A stretch of 18,518 bases of DNA from CAYNYF01 sp964401385. Its GTDB lineage: Bacteria > Planctomycetota > Phycisphaerae > SM23-33. The translations under genes were made by a program, and so were the position numbers. Below the pieces are notes generated by a model. It ran no database searches. It saw only the letters and a program-made list of their open reading frames with translations, and was not told the DNA's origin. Below, piece by piece: positions 1 to 6,752 of this stretch. Every line of letters starts with the position of its first letter. The stretch's first letter is position 1. Location: contig CAYNYF010000084.1 in the NCBI GenBank assembly GCA_964401385.1, positions 1 to 18,518 of the forward strand. Direction: 5' to 3'.

Positions 1-553
1 GTAATTTCTTGGACAAAGGATCACGGAAGCGAAGGGTTAATTCCGTTTCCGCGGATGCGTTGAGTTCGTCAAAGACTTCGACGATGGCCTCTCGCAGCGT
101 AGCGGCCTGACCGAAGTCGTAATTGGTGAGACTTGCGCCTTTGACGTACTTCCAGATACGTTCGATGTCATTGAGTTCGGGACAATACGGTGGCAACCAG
201 ATCACCTCAAACATCGAGTTCAATTCGGCCAAGTAGTTCCGCACGACCGCGGCCGTGTGGTAGCTGGCGTTGTCCAGGACGAGCAGGCACTGCCGCCCCT
301 GGTATTCCTGAGCCAGCTGGGCCAGGAAGGCAAGGAAGTACGTGGCGTTCTTGCCCGAGCCGATTCGGTAGGAGACCTCGTTGGTTCGGTAGTTCAACGC
401 ACCGTAGATGGGGATCTTCCGATTGGTCCCAGGGGCGGGAATCGGCAGCCGTTCGCCGCGGGGCATCCACGCCCGGACCAAGTGTGGATGCAGATGAATC
501 TCGCTTTCGTCCAAAAACAGCAACTCTATGCCGGAACCGGATTCCAGGGATTT
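1..553 (-). CDS. IS630-family transposase, OrfB (catalytic DDE half, -1 frame, partial)
   Basis: The -1 frame is open from the A-run to the window edge and has no good start of its own, so it is expected to be made as a frameshift fusion with OrfA of about 360 residues, close to the usual IS630 transposase length. It contains the DDE triad: Asp in LFLDESEIH (about 503-517), Asp in LVLDNASYH (about 259-282) and Glu in PELNDIERIW (about 151-178). There are 36 residues between the second Asp and the Glu. The hallmark WLPPYCPELN precedes the Glu. The reading frame continues through the left inverted repeat and off the window, so its stop is not seen. The enzyme would catalyse cut-and-paste movement into TA targets. 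Confidence 0.85.
10..18 (+). repeat. Inverted repeat of the IS630 element, left copy
   Basis: TGGACAAAG here matches, inverted, CTTTGTCCA at 1148-1156. Flanking matches are scattered (a shared C two bases outward, TC further inward), so the terminal repeats are imperfect outside this 9-bp core. Confidence 0.7.
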
Positions 554-1092
554 TTTTTTGCTCGGTCCAGGATGTCCCGCACCTCGGCAAAGGCGTCCTC
601 GTCGCGTTTGTTGGCCAGCGTGTGCTTCGGCCGTTTGAACACGAGGCCTTCTTCCTTCATGATCTGCCGCACGCGGGATTCGCTCAGCAGGATGTTCATC
701 TCCTTGGCCATGTGGGCGCGAAGCCGGGTAACCGTCCAGACGGTAAACGGATACGACAAGTCCCGGGGGTTGGCCTTGACCGCCTGCACCAGCCGCGAAC
801 GATAATCGACGGTGGCCATGGCCGGCCGGCCGCACCGCGACCTGTCGAACAGGGCATGGCAACCGCGCCCCTCGAAGGCGTTGAACCAGTTGTGCACGGT
901 TTGGCGGTTGCACCCGAGAATCTCCACGATCTGGGCTACGGTGTACCCCATCGCGCTCAATCGTACAGCCTGAGCCCGTCGGCGGACACGCCCGTTGGGC
1001 CCACGCTGGAACAGTTCTTCGATCTGGCGGCGTTCCTTCGCCGTCAACGGCCGAACAAAACGAGGTGGCTTCATGTCGATCTCCTCCGACAT
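526..1092 (-). CDS. IS630-family transposase, OrfA (DNA-binding half, zero frame)
   Basis: This 188-residue frame holds the N-terminal DNA-binding part of an IS630 transposase. Residues about 14-75 form a homeodomain-like helix-turn-helix with the characteristic stretch YTVAQIVEILGCNRQTVHNW. A second winged-helix region follows (about 95-150, including LLSESRVRQIMKEEGLVFKR). The frame ends at a TAG shortly after a run of nine A residues (559-551 on the minus strand). Translation that slips back one base there would continue into the catalytic frame. ATG at 1092 is the likely start; a second ATG six codons later (1074) is possible. Alone this product has no catalytic residues. It could bind the IS ends and act as a regulator, as OrfA products do in other IS families; that role is inference. 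Confidence 0.85.
   Translation of the reverse strand: MSEEIDMKPPRFVRPLTAKERRQIEELFQRGPNGRVRRRAQAVRLSAMGYTVAQIVEILGCNRQTVHNWFNAFEGRGCHALFDRSRCGRPAMATVDYRSRLVQAVKANPRDLSYPFTVWTVTRLRAHMAKEMNILLSESRVRQIMKEEGLVFKRPKHTLANKRDEDAFAEVRDILDRAKKNPWNPVPA
553..559 (-). other. A-run slippery site for -1 frameshifting in the transposase
   Basis: On the minus strand the zero frame reads GCA AAA AAA AAT over nine consecutive A residues, giving a classic A_AAA_AAA heptamer. Slipping back one base joins OrfA (ending at TAG, 528-526) to the DDE frame. Two-frame transposases joined at an A-rich slippery site are described for IS630 and other IS families. An indel mutation or transcriptional slippage on the A9 run would give the same product. 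Confidence 0.7.
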
Positions 1093-1147
1093 TCCAGAAA
1101 TCCAGGTTCGGAGGATTCATCGGCTATTCCACCTCATTGTCTAGAAA

Positions 1148-1156
1148 CTTTGTCCA
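1148..1156 (-). repeat. Inverted repeat of the IS630 element, right copy
   Basis: CTTTGTCCA is the reverse complement of the left copy at 10-18. The element ends a few bases to the right of it, most likely at the TA at 1164-1165. Confidence 0.7.
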
Positions 1157-1224
1157 GGTAGCTTAGAGCGAAGGCTCTGGACACCGGTGAGGCGCTGCGG
1201 GAGAGGATCACCAGTCACAAGCGG

Positions 1225-3753
1225 TTGATTGTACTCAACGACGAAGCCCATCACGTCTGGGACCCGGACAACGCCTGGAACGAGGCGTTGCGCTATCTAC
1301 ATGAGCAGACGCGGAAGCGCAACGGAATCGGCCTGGTGGCGCAGCTCGATTTCAGCGCCACGCCGAAGGACAACGCCGGGAACCTCTTCAAGCACATCAT
1401 CGTCGATACGCCGCTAGGCGAAGCCGTGGACGGCGGGATCGTCAAGACGCCGATCATCGGCCGGGGCGACAAGTTGGTGGAGCAGGCTTCCGACAACGCG
1501 GGTGTCCGCTACCAGCATCACCTGATGTTGGGATACAAGCGATGGGTTGAGTCTCAGAAGGAATGGGAAAAGAGCGGCAAGAAGGCCCTGATGTTCGTCA
1601 TGTGCGAGGACACCGCAGCGGCCGACGAAATCGCCAAGGAACTGAACGCCAACCCGCTGTACGAGGAACTCAACCATCGCACGGTCAACCTTCACACGAA
1701 CCTCAAGGGCAAGGTCAAGAGCGTCGGGCGGGGCAAGAACAAGATCACGGTCTTCGTGGAGAGCGAGAAGGAGATCAGCGACGAAGACCTCGCGGCGCTG
1801 CGCGAGCTTTCGCGGCAACTGGACGAAGACACCAGCCCGTACCTGTGCATCGTCAGCGTGCTCATGCTGCGGGAAGGCTGGGACGTGCGGAATGTGACCA
1901 CCATCGTTCCGTTGCGCCCATACAGCAGCCAGGCGAACATCCTGCCGGAACAGACCTTGGGCCGCGGCCTGCGGCGAATGACGCAACCGGGCCAGGCGAC
2001 CGAGGCGGTAACCGTAGTCGAGCACAAGGCGTTCACAAGCCTGTACCGCGAGCAACTGGCCCAGGAAGGCCTGTTCGTGGAAGACACCGACGTGGAGACG
2101 ATCACGCCCACGACGGTGACGATATACCCGGATGAGGTCAACAAGGACCTTGCCAAGCTGGACGTTCTGATTCCACGCCTAACCCCCGCCCACCGGATCA
2201 CGCCTGTTCTTGAGGGGCTGTCGCTGGACGACGTGCAGAAGGCATTCGCCAGGTACAAGAAGCTGCCCCTCGGCGAAGCTCGGCTGGAAGAGATCAACTA
2301 CGAGGGGCGGCACCTTATTACCAATGAGCTCATCGAGCAGATGAAGGTGAAGCTGCCGCTCCTGGAGAACGGCTTCACGGCCGTCACGTTCTACCGCGAG
2401 GAACTGGAGACGGCTTGCCGGATCAAGGGCACACACGCCGTGCTGGCGCCGCTGCTCCAGAAGTTCTTGGAGGAGATTCTGTTCGAAGAGAGCGTGACGC
2501 TGTTCGACCCGCGGCTTTGCAGCCGCCTTGCGGATAGTGACGTGCGCGAGCACATCCGGGCGGTCTTGATACCGCTCATTCGCGAGAAGATCACAACGAC
2601 CGAGCAGCGACTGAAGACAGCCGAGCCCGTGTCGGTCACATCGTGGCGGCCGTTCCAGGTCACTCATTCGCCACGCCGGCCGGCGGAACCGGCGGACAGG
2701 ACGCCGTTCAACCTCGTCCCGTGCAACCGCGAACTGGAGGTCGTCTTCACGCACTTCGCAGACAATGCCTCAGACGTGACCGCTTTCTGCAAGAACGCCG
2801 GGCCGCAGTGCCTGCGGATCGACTACCTTGCGGCCGGGGGGCGTCTTGCGTTCTACACGCCGGACTTCCTGGTTCGGAAGACCGACGGGCACTACTTGCT
2901 TGTCGAGACGAAGGGCCGCGTGGACGTGGACGTGCCCGCCAAGGCCCGAGCCGCAGCAGCGTGGTGCAAGTCGGCATCCCGGAAGAACTGCAAGTGGGAA
3001 TACCTTTACGTTCCCCAGGGCGTCTTCGATCAGTTCCACGGCAATTCGATGGCCGAGCTCGGCCGGACGTGCGAACCGGCATTCCAGTCGCTGCTGAAGG
3101 AAGAAGTCGCCCAGCCGATGCTTCCGTTCGAGCAGGCCGAAGAGGCCGTGCCCACCGAGAAGCTTGGCGAGTTCATTTCGGCCGACGCCCTCGCCGGCCT
3201 GCCATCGGCAACAGCGGCGCGCGTCAACCAGGCGGTACAGCTTTTCCGACTCTATGAGAACAAGACGGACCTCGTGTTCTCGCCAGTCTTCACGCCTCTT
3301 CTCGGCCCGATAGACAAGTGCTGCGAGGACTTGGTCTTCGACCGGCTTGTCGACGAGGTACCCAAGAGCGCAGTTGAGCAGAGGGATTATTTTGAGCCGT
3401 ACGTGGACCTGGCCAAGGGACGGGCGGCGTACCTGAAGAAGAACGCAAGCCTGCTCCAGAAGCTCCTTGTCTACAAGGCGGCCATCATGCCCACCGGCAT
3501 CCTCCGCTTCTGCTTGGAGTACGCCGATTCGCCAACGGACCATGTCGGCGGCGTCTTCGAGTCCATCCGCAAGAACTTCCGCGACCTCCGCGGAACCGAG
3601 CTCCTGCAACTGCTAAGGGAGGTCTACGACTTCCGTAACAAGTACGTCGCCCACCAGGACGAAGAGCTTAAGGACGCAGCGGTCGCACGAGCGGCGTTGA
3701 AGAAATGGATCGAGCTTGTTGTGATGCTTGAAGGTCTGTTCATGAGAGTCTAG
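1225..3753 (+). CDS. Type III restriction (Res)-like DEAH helicase-nuclease with helical C-terminal (possible HEPN) domain; 5' part removed by the IS
   Basis: This is the C-terminal part of a superfamily 2 helicase of the type III restriction Res kind. Counting TTG 1225 as residue 1: motif II DEAH at 6-9, motif III SATP at 44-47, REGWDVRNV at 216-224 and motif VI QTLGRGLR at 243-250. A PD-(D/E)xK nuclease core follows, with D547 (TPDFLV) and E561/K563 (VETKG). The last ~200 residues are helical and end with RNKYVAH (R804-H810), an Rx5H motif like that of HEPN ribonucleases. The Walker A motif is missing. The frame is open upstream to 1162 and reads KALDTGEALRERITSHKRL just before residue 1, so TTG 1225 is not a true start: the gene was cut by the IS and its 5' part should lie left of the window. 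It would translocate on and cut DNA, probably in defence. It is probably inactive as seen here. Confidence 0.85.
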   Translation: MIVLNDEAHHVWDPDNAWNEALRYLHEQTRKRNGIGLVAQLDFSATPKDNAGNLFKHIIVDTPLGEAVDGGIVKTPIIGRGDKLVEQASDNAGVRYQHHLMLGYKRWVESQKEWEKSGKKALMFVMCEDTAAADEIAKELNANPLYEELNHRTVNLHTNLKGKVKSVGRGKNKITVFVESEKEISDEDLAALRELSRQLDEDTSPYLCIVSVLMLREGWDVRNVTTIVPLRPYSSQANILPEQTLGRGLRRMTQPGQATEAVTVVEHKAFTSLYREQLAQEGLFVEDTDVETITPTTVTIYPDEVNKDLAKLDVLIPRLTPAHRITPVLEGLSLDDVQKAFARYKKLPLGEARLEEINYEGRHLITNELIEQMKVKLPLLENGFTAVTFYREELETACRIKGTHAVLAPLLQKFLEEILFEESVTLFDPRLCSRLADSDVREHIRAVLIPLIREKITTTEQRLKTAEPVSVTSWRPFQVTHSPRRPAEPADRTPFNLVPCNRELEVVFTHFADNASDVTAFCKNAGPQCLRIDYLAAGGRLAFYTPDFLVRKTDGHYLLVETKGRVDVDVPAKARAAAAWCKSASRKNCKWEYLYVPQGVFDQFHGNSMAELGRTCEPAFQSLLKEEVAQPMLPFEQAEEAVPTEKLGEFISADALAGLPSATAARVNQAVQLFRLYENKTDLVFSPVFTPLLGPIDKCCEDLVFDRLVDEVPKSAVEQRDYFEPYVDLAKGRAAYLKKNASLLQKLLVYKAAIMPTGILRFCLEYADSPTDHVGGVFESIRKNFRDLRGTELLQLLREVYDFRNKYVAHQDEELKDAAVARAALKKWIELVVMLEGLFMRV

Positions 3754-3779
3754 GTCCGCGTCGGCGGCCAGAATGAGCC

Positions 3780-5228
3780 ATGGAAGCTCAGACAAGCTCT
3801 CGACCGCAGATAATCGAGCTGGAAATGGCAGGAGTTCCCGAAGACCATGCGGATGGCGCGAGGGCACTGCTTGAGATTCAGGCCAAGTGCCGGGAATGGG
3901 GGGAAATCCTTCGGCGGAACGGCTGGGACTCCGACAAGATGGCCGCGGCGAACAGGCCGGAGGCCAAGGACGCGGAACTGGCCGTCATGGCCCTCATCAA
4001 GAAGCACCGGGCGCGTCTGTCCTACTGCGAGGATCAGTTTGGGCGCGACCCCTCCAACTCTCTGAGGCAGGCCTTTCATTACATCGACATTCACCTAACC
4101 AGAGGCCCGGAGGCCCTGGCCCACACCACGGGTTTGCCCGAGTGCCTCACGGTCGAAGTAGCGCAACCCAACGTGCCGGAACCATACCGCGAACCCACCT
4201 TCATCGTCCAACTCGGCCGCTGGGCGCAAAGCCTTGCCGACGAGGCTGCGAAAGAGGAGTCCCCGGGTATTCCAGGATCACCGAAGGCACGTGAGGGCGA
4301 TTCTGGAGGCGCGGGGATGCCGTCGCCTGAAGATGTCCAGTTCTTCCAACAGATCGCCGAGCACATCAAGGGTGACCCGGACGGGTACAGGGAAGCGGGT
4401 GAGTGGCTGGACAGGGAGTACGGCAATGAGGCGTTCTGGCGGCGGCATCGCCGCGAGCTTCGCGAACTGATCGGAAAGGAGAAGGCCGGGACGTTGGCGG
4501 CCGGAGGAAGGGAGGGGCTGAAGAAGATACGAAGCTGGCCTCGGGGTTCGCCGGAGCGAAAGCGAAGGACCTTCTTGGAACTTCGCCGTTTCACTGCCGC
4601 CACCAAGCTCTACTTCGACGATCCGCCCGCTTTCCCAACCGACACGGAGGCCAGGCGCATCCTTCTGATGACGTGGCTGATGACGGACCCGGACGCCGAC
4701 AAAGCCAGACTGGGGCTGACCGAGTTTGAGGATTGGCCGTGGGAGGTCGAGGAGCAGGACACCCACTTCGCCAGCCGGCGGTTCGCAAGCGACTGGTGGC
4801 GGTACCCATCGGAAGGATACTTCAAGTGGCGGGACCTGGCCCGGCGAGCATGGGAGACCGTGCGCGGTCGGCAGTTGAAACAACGTCGTGGCCGATGGCC
4901 CAGCAGGCGGACGGAGCGCGAAGTAGACAAGTACCTCAGCGAGCGCGGCGAGCAGTACAATCGGTTTGTGCCGCTTGTGCTTGCGGGTGATCCGAAGGCG
5001 ACGAAGCTGTTCCAGCAGACCTTCGGTCCGACGGCGATTGCCCGGGCGCTGGGCGACGGGTGCCAGAAGCAGAACGTACAGAAAACGCAGACCTACCAGG
5101 AGAAGATTCAACCGTTGTTCAGGAAACCTCCGCGTCCGCGGGAGGGCTGGACTCTGCCGGCGCAGGACGGTTCGGAACTTGGCGATACGATAGCCGAGAT
5201 GCACAAGCGGGCCAAAGGCGGGGCATGA
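3780..5228 (+). CDS. Hypothetical protein (482 aa), second gene of the helicase operon
   Basis: I do not recognise this family. The product is soluble and highly charged, with no signal peptide or membrane segment. Residues 1-160 look like one helical/mixed region. A Gly/Pro/Ser-rich linker around 163-188 separates it from a second, Trp- and Arg-rich helical region (about 190-482). Arg/Lys clusters such as RRHRRELRELIGKEK and KQRRGRWPSRRTEREVDKY would suit nucleic-acid binding. It starts 26 nt after the helicase stop on the same strand. No strong ribosome binding site is visible before ATG 3780; an out-of-frame ATG lies just upstream at 3773-3775. Its stop overlaps the start of the next gene. 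The context suggests a partner of the helicase-nuclease; the function is unknown. Confidence 0.8.
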   Translation: MEAQTSSRPQIIELEMAGVPEDHADGARALLEIQAKCREWGEILRRNGWDSDKMAAANRPEAKDAELAVMALIKKHRARLSYCEDQFGRDPSNSLRQAFHYIDIHLTRGPEALAHTTGLPECLTVEVAQPNVPEPYREPTFIVQLGRWAQSLADEAAKEESPGIPGSPKAREGDSGGAGMPSPEDVQFFQQIAEHIKGDPDGYREAGEWLDREYGNEAFWRRHRRELRELIGKEKAGTLAAGGREGLKKIRSWPRGSPERKRRTFLELRRFTAATKLYFDDPPAFPTDTEARRILLMTWLMTDPDADKARLGLTEFEDWPWEVEEQDTHFASRRFASDWWRYPSEGYFKWRDLARRAWETVRGRQLKQRRGRWPSRRTEREVDKYLSERGEQYNRFVPLVLAGDPKATKLFQQTFGPTAIARALGDGCQKQNVQKTQTYQEKIQPLFRKPPRPREGWTLPAQDGSELGDTIAEMHKRAKGGA

Positions 5229-6067
5229 GGGCGGTGCAACAGCTCGGCACTCTTGCCGCCGCTGGATTGATCGTTCGTCTCCGCGAAAAGACGTGCTGCT
5301 CAGAGCCTTGGGTCGAGGCCATTGTTACTCCAGGACCCGGCGGCCAGTTCTGGTGTTTCCTGCCCTATCTGTACCCGCCTGGCGGCGGCGAGACGCTGAT
5401 GCGGGAATGCCCTGCCTGCAAGCGGATATGCCCGCCGAACGGCCCGGTGGGTGCTCCCTGCTGTGATTGCGAGACGGAAACGGCGGAAGTAGCGTTCCGG
5501 GCACGTCTTCAGGAGCCCGGCTCGACATGGTTGAAAGAAGAACTGCGCCGGCGATGGTGGCGGACGTTCCTGGCCTACGACAGTGTTAAGGGGTGGTGGT
5601 ACTCGAGCTCCGCCATATCGTATGCCGCCTTCATGGACTGGCCGACGGGCGGCCTGCTTGGGGGCCAGTGCCTTGAGCAACGCGGCGGTGAACTGACCGC
5701 AACGGAGGAAGGCAACGCCTTCTATGCGGATGACTCGGCAGATCCCCCCACCACAAGCGATGAGCGACCGCAGGTCAACAACGTGACCGACCCCCGCGTG
5801 TCGCTTCAGATCGCCCTGAACCGGCTGAACCCGCCGAAAAGGGAAAGGGGTGTCAGGGCTCCGGGTTGCGAATTGCTGCTTCTGCCGGAGACGCTGAAGA
5901 GACTCCGCAAGGAAATCACCTACTACCGTGAGAAGGGGCAGGTGATACCGAGCGCCAGGCGATACACGAAGCCGGTACCCTATGAGCCTGCGCCCGAGGA
6001 CTTCGACCGGGAGATGACCAATCTTGACCGCGCCTACGAGGAAGCCCTGGAAGCTGCGGAAAGCTAG
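5225..6067 (+). CDS. Hypothetical Cys-cluster protein (280 aa), third gene of the helicase operon
   Basis: I do not recognise this family. The start chosen is ATG 5225, which overlaps the upstream stop in an ATGA arrangement and implies translational coupling. The same frame is open back to 5060, but that part lies inside the upstream gene. Residues 1-22 could be a helix pair. A cysteine cluster follows: C62 and C65 in ECPACK, C69, then C79, C80 and C82 in APCCDC. This is compatible with a small zinc-binding module, though not a classical zinc ribbon. Residues about 95-130 are Trp-rich (RRRWWRTFLAYDSVKGWWY). The end is an acidic helical tail (DREMTNLDRAYEEALEAAES). The TAG stop is followed in the same frame by 61 more open codons. 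A DNA- or RNA-binding accessory role is only a guess. Confidence 0.78.
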   Translation: MRAVQQLGTLAAAGLIVRLREKTCCSEPWVEAIVTPGPGGQFWCFLPYLYPPGGGETLMRECPACKRICPPNGPVGAPCCDCETETAEVAFRARLQEPGSTWLKEELRRRWWRTFLAYDSVKGWWYSSSAISYAAFMDWPTGGLLGGQCLEQRGGELTATEEGNAFYADDSADPPTTSDERPQVNNVTDPRVSLQIALNRLNPPKRERGVRAPGCELLLLPETLKRLRKEITYYREKGQVIPSARRYTKPVPYEPAPEDFDREMTNLDRAYEEALEAAES

Positions 6068-6253
6068 GCTGAAGCCTTGAAGCCTGAGAGCGAAGGAAAT
6101 GACCTGGCGGCCCTCGCTGCGAAGTCAGACAGGGCCAAGGACGCAGTACGAGACGCCGAGGTCCGAGTCGGGCAAGACTTGATGGACAACGACTCCCGCC
6201 AGCGTCCCATGACGGCCGGACGAGGAATGAATGCTGGGCAGCAACCTGCTTAG
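6068..6253 (+). other. In-frame continuation after the TAG of the 280-aa gene
   Basis: Directly after TAG 6065-6067 the same frame stays open for 61 codons to the next TAG at 6251-6253. It begins AEALKPESEGNDLAALAAKS and continues as a helical, charged segment that matches the style of the gene's tail. It could be the natural C-terminus cut off by a recent nonsense mutation, a readthrough extension, or a separate 58-codon ORF from TTG 6077, which lacks a ribosome binding site. Chance cannot be excluded at this GC content. Confidence 0.4.
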
Positions 6254-6284
6254 GACTTGGGCATCGGTCCACTTCGATCTGGGC

Positions 6285-6333
6285 CTTCAACGAGCGCTGC
6301 TCCGCGCCCCGGGCGTTGCCGCTGAAGTTGAAC
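6285..6333. repeat. Imperfect 49-bp inverted repeat, attC-like in outline
   Basis: CTTCAAC (6285-6291) and GTTGAAC (6327-6333) are near inverted partners. The interior holds AGCG/CGCT pairing and the GC core CGCCCCGGGCG. GTTGAAC fits the GTTRRRY core of integron attC sites, but the left box has one mismatch to RYYYAAC and the element is short. No integrase or second site is present. Confidence 0.25.
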
Positions 6334-6453
6334 ACTCAGACCTTGTCCCAAGCTGTCCCATGAGCATGAAACACTACGGCAGTGAGCCGACCGTGCCCGG
6401 CGCCACGCCGACCCAAGCCATCGCTCCTGCCTTTCCCTTCGGCACGAGCCTTG

Positions 6454-6600
6454 CTATGCAGACTGCGATATGAGGGCACCGAGCGCCATTCCAACTATGG
6501 CTCCCAGAATCCGATACTCTGGCACCTGGAACACGTACACTGTGGTGAACTCGGCTGCGATCGAAGGCCCAAAGACGGCTCCCGCTAGAGCAGGTGCGGG
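6454..6600 (-). pseudogene. Possible remnant of a small membrane protein
   Basis: The minus strand is open for 48 codons between two stops and ends in a plausible membrane helix, VPEYRILGAIVGMALGALIS, followed by QSA and TAG. No ATG precedes the helix, and the ORF begins at a stop without a usable start except internal GTGs. It could be the tail of a decayed gene or chance. Confidence 0.25.
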
Positions 6601-6752
6601 CTATTGTGATGCAGAAGCACGCGGGAGCTGTATGAGCCGTCTCAGATTCCCGGGGCGCACTACCTACGTCAGTCGGTCAGCTGCCGGCTCCCAGCGGGAT
6701 AGGCCCCATCCTGTGAGTGCGGTGCCGAGCTGCATCCCGGGAGTCGGCTGAG

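Larger units (their letters stand above)
1..1165 (-). mobile_element. IS630-family insertion sequence (left end at or beyond the window edge)
   Basis: The element encodes a two-frame transposase with an N-terminal helix-turn-helix half and a DDE half typical of IS630/Tc1-type elements. A 9-bp inverted repeat, TGGACAAAG, lies near both ends (10-18 and, inverted, 1148-1156). IS630 elements insert at TA. TA occurs at 2-3 on the left and at 1159-1160 and 1164-1165 on the right. The 1164-1165 TA is the better right boundary because 1159-1161 is an in-frame TAG with respect to the downstream helicase, whereas the helicase frame is open from 1162 onward. The exact ends are uncertain by about 5 bp, and the left end could lie outside the window. 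Confidence 0.88.
6254..6752. other. Region of about 500 bp without a convincing gene, between convergent operons
   Basis: I see no complete gene here. The plus-strand operon (from the left) and the T2SS operon (from the right) converge on it. It holds three weak signals. The first is a minus-strand fragment with coding-like codon use at about 6258-6335, reading FNFSGNARGAEQRSLKAQIE. The second is an imperfect inverted repeat at 6285-6333. The third is a hydrophobic minus-strand ORF without a start at 6454-6600. There is no clear GC hairpin followed by a T-run, so neither operon shows an obvious intrinsic terminator. The region reads as decayed accessory DNA. Confidence 0.6.

Noticed and set aside
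190..1161. 323-codon plus-strand ORF across the IS
   Set aside because: It is antisense to the transposase, Arg/Pro/Ser-rich at its start and without a domain; the minus-strand frames carry HTH and DDE motifs.
1225..3753. A complete type III restriction-modification system
   Set aside because: No Mod methyltransferase is present in the window, and the Res-like gene lacks its 5' half here.
5060..5224. Upstream extension of the 280-aa gene
   Set aside because: It lies wholly inside the 482-aa gene, reads as low-complexity sequence, and ATG 5225 gives an ATGA coupling junction.
6600..6690. GAGCTGTATGAGCC motif reminiscent of group II intron domain V
   Set aside because: The complementary 3' strand of the stem is missing and no reverse transcriptase is nearby.
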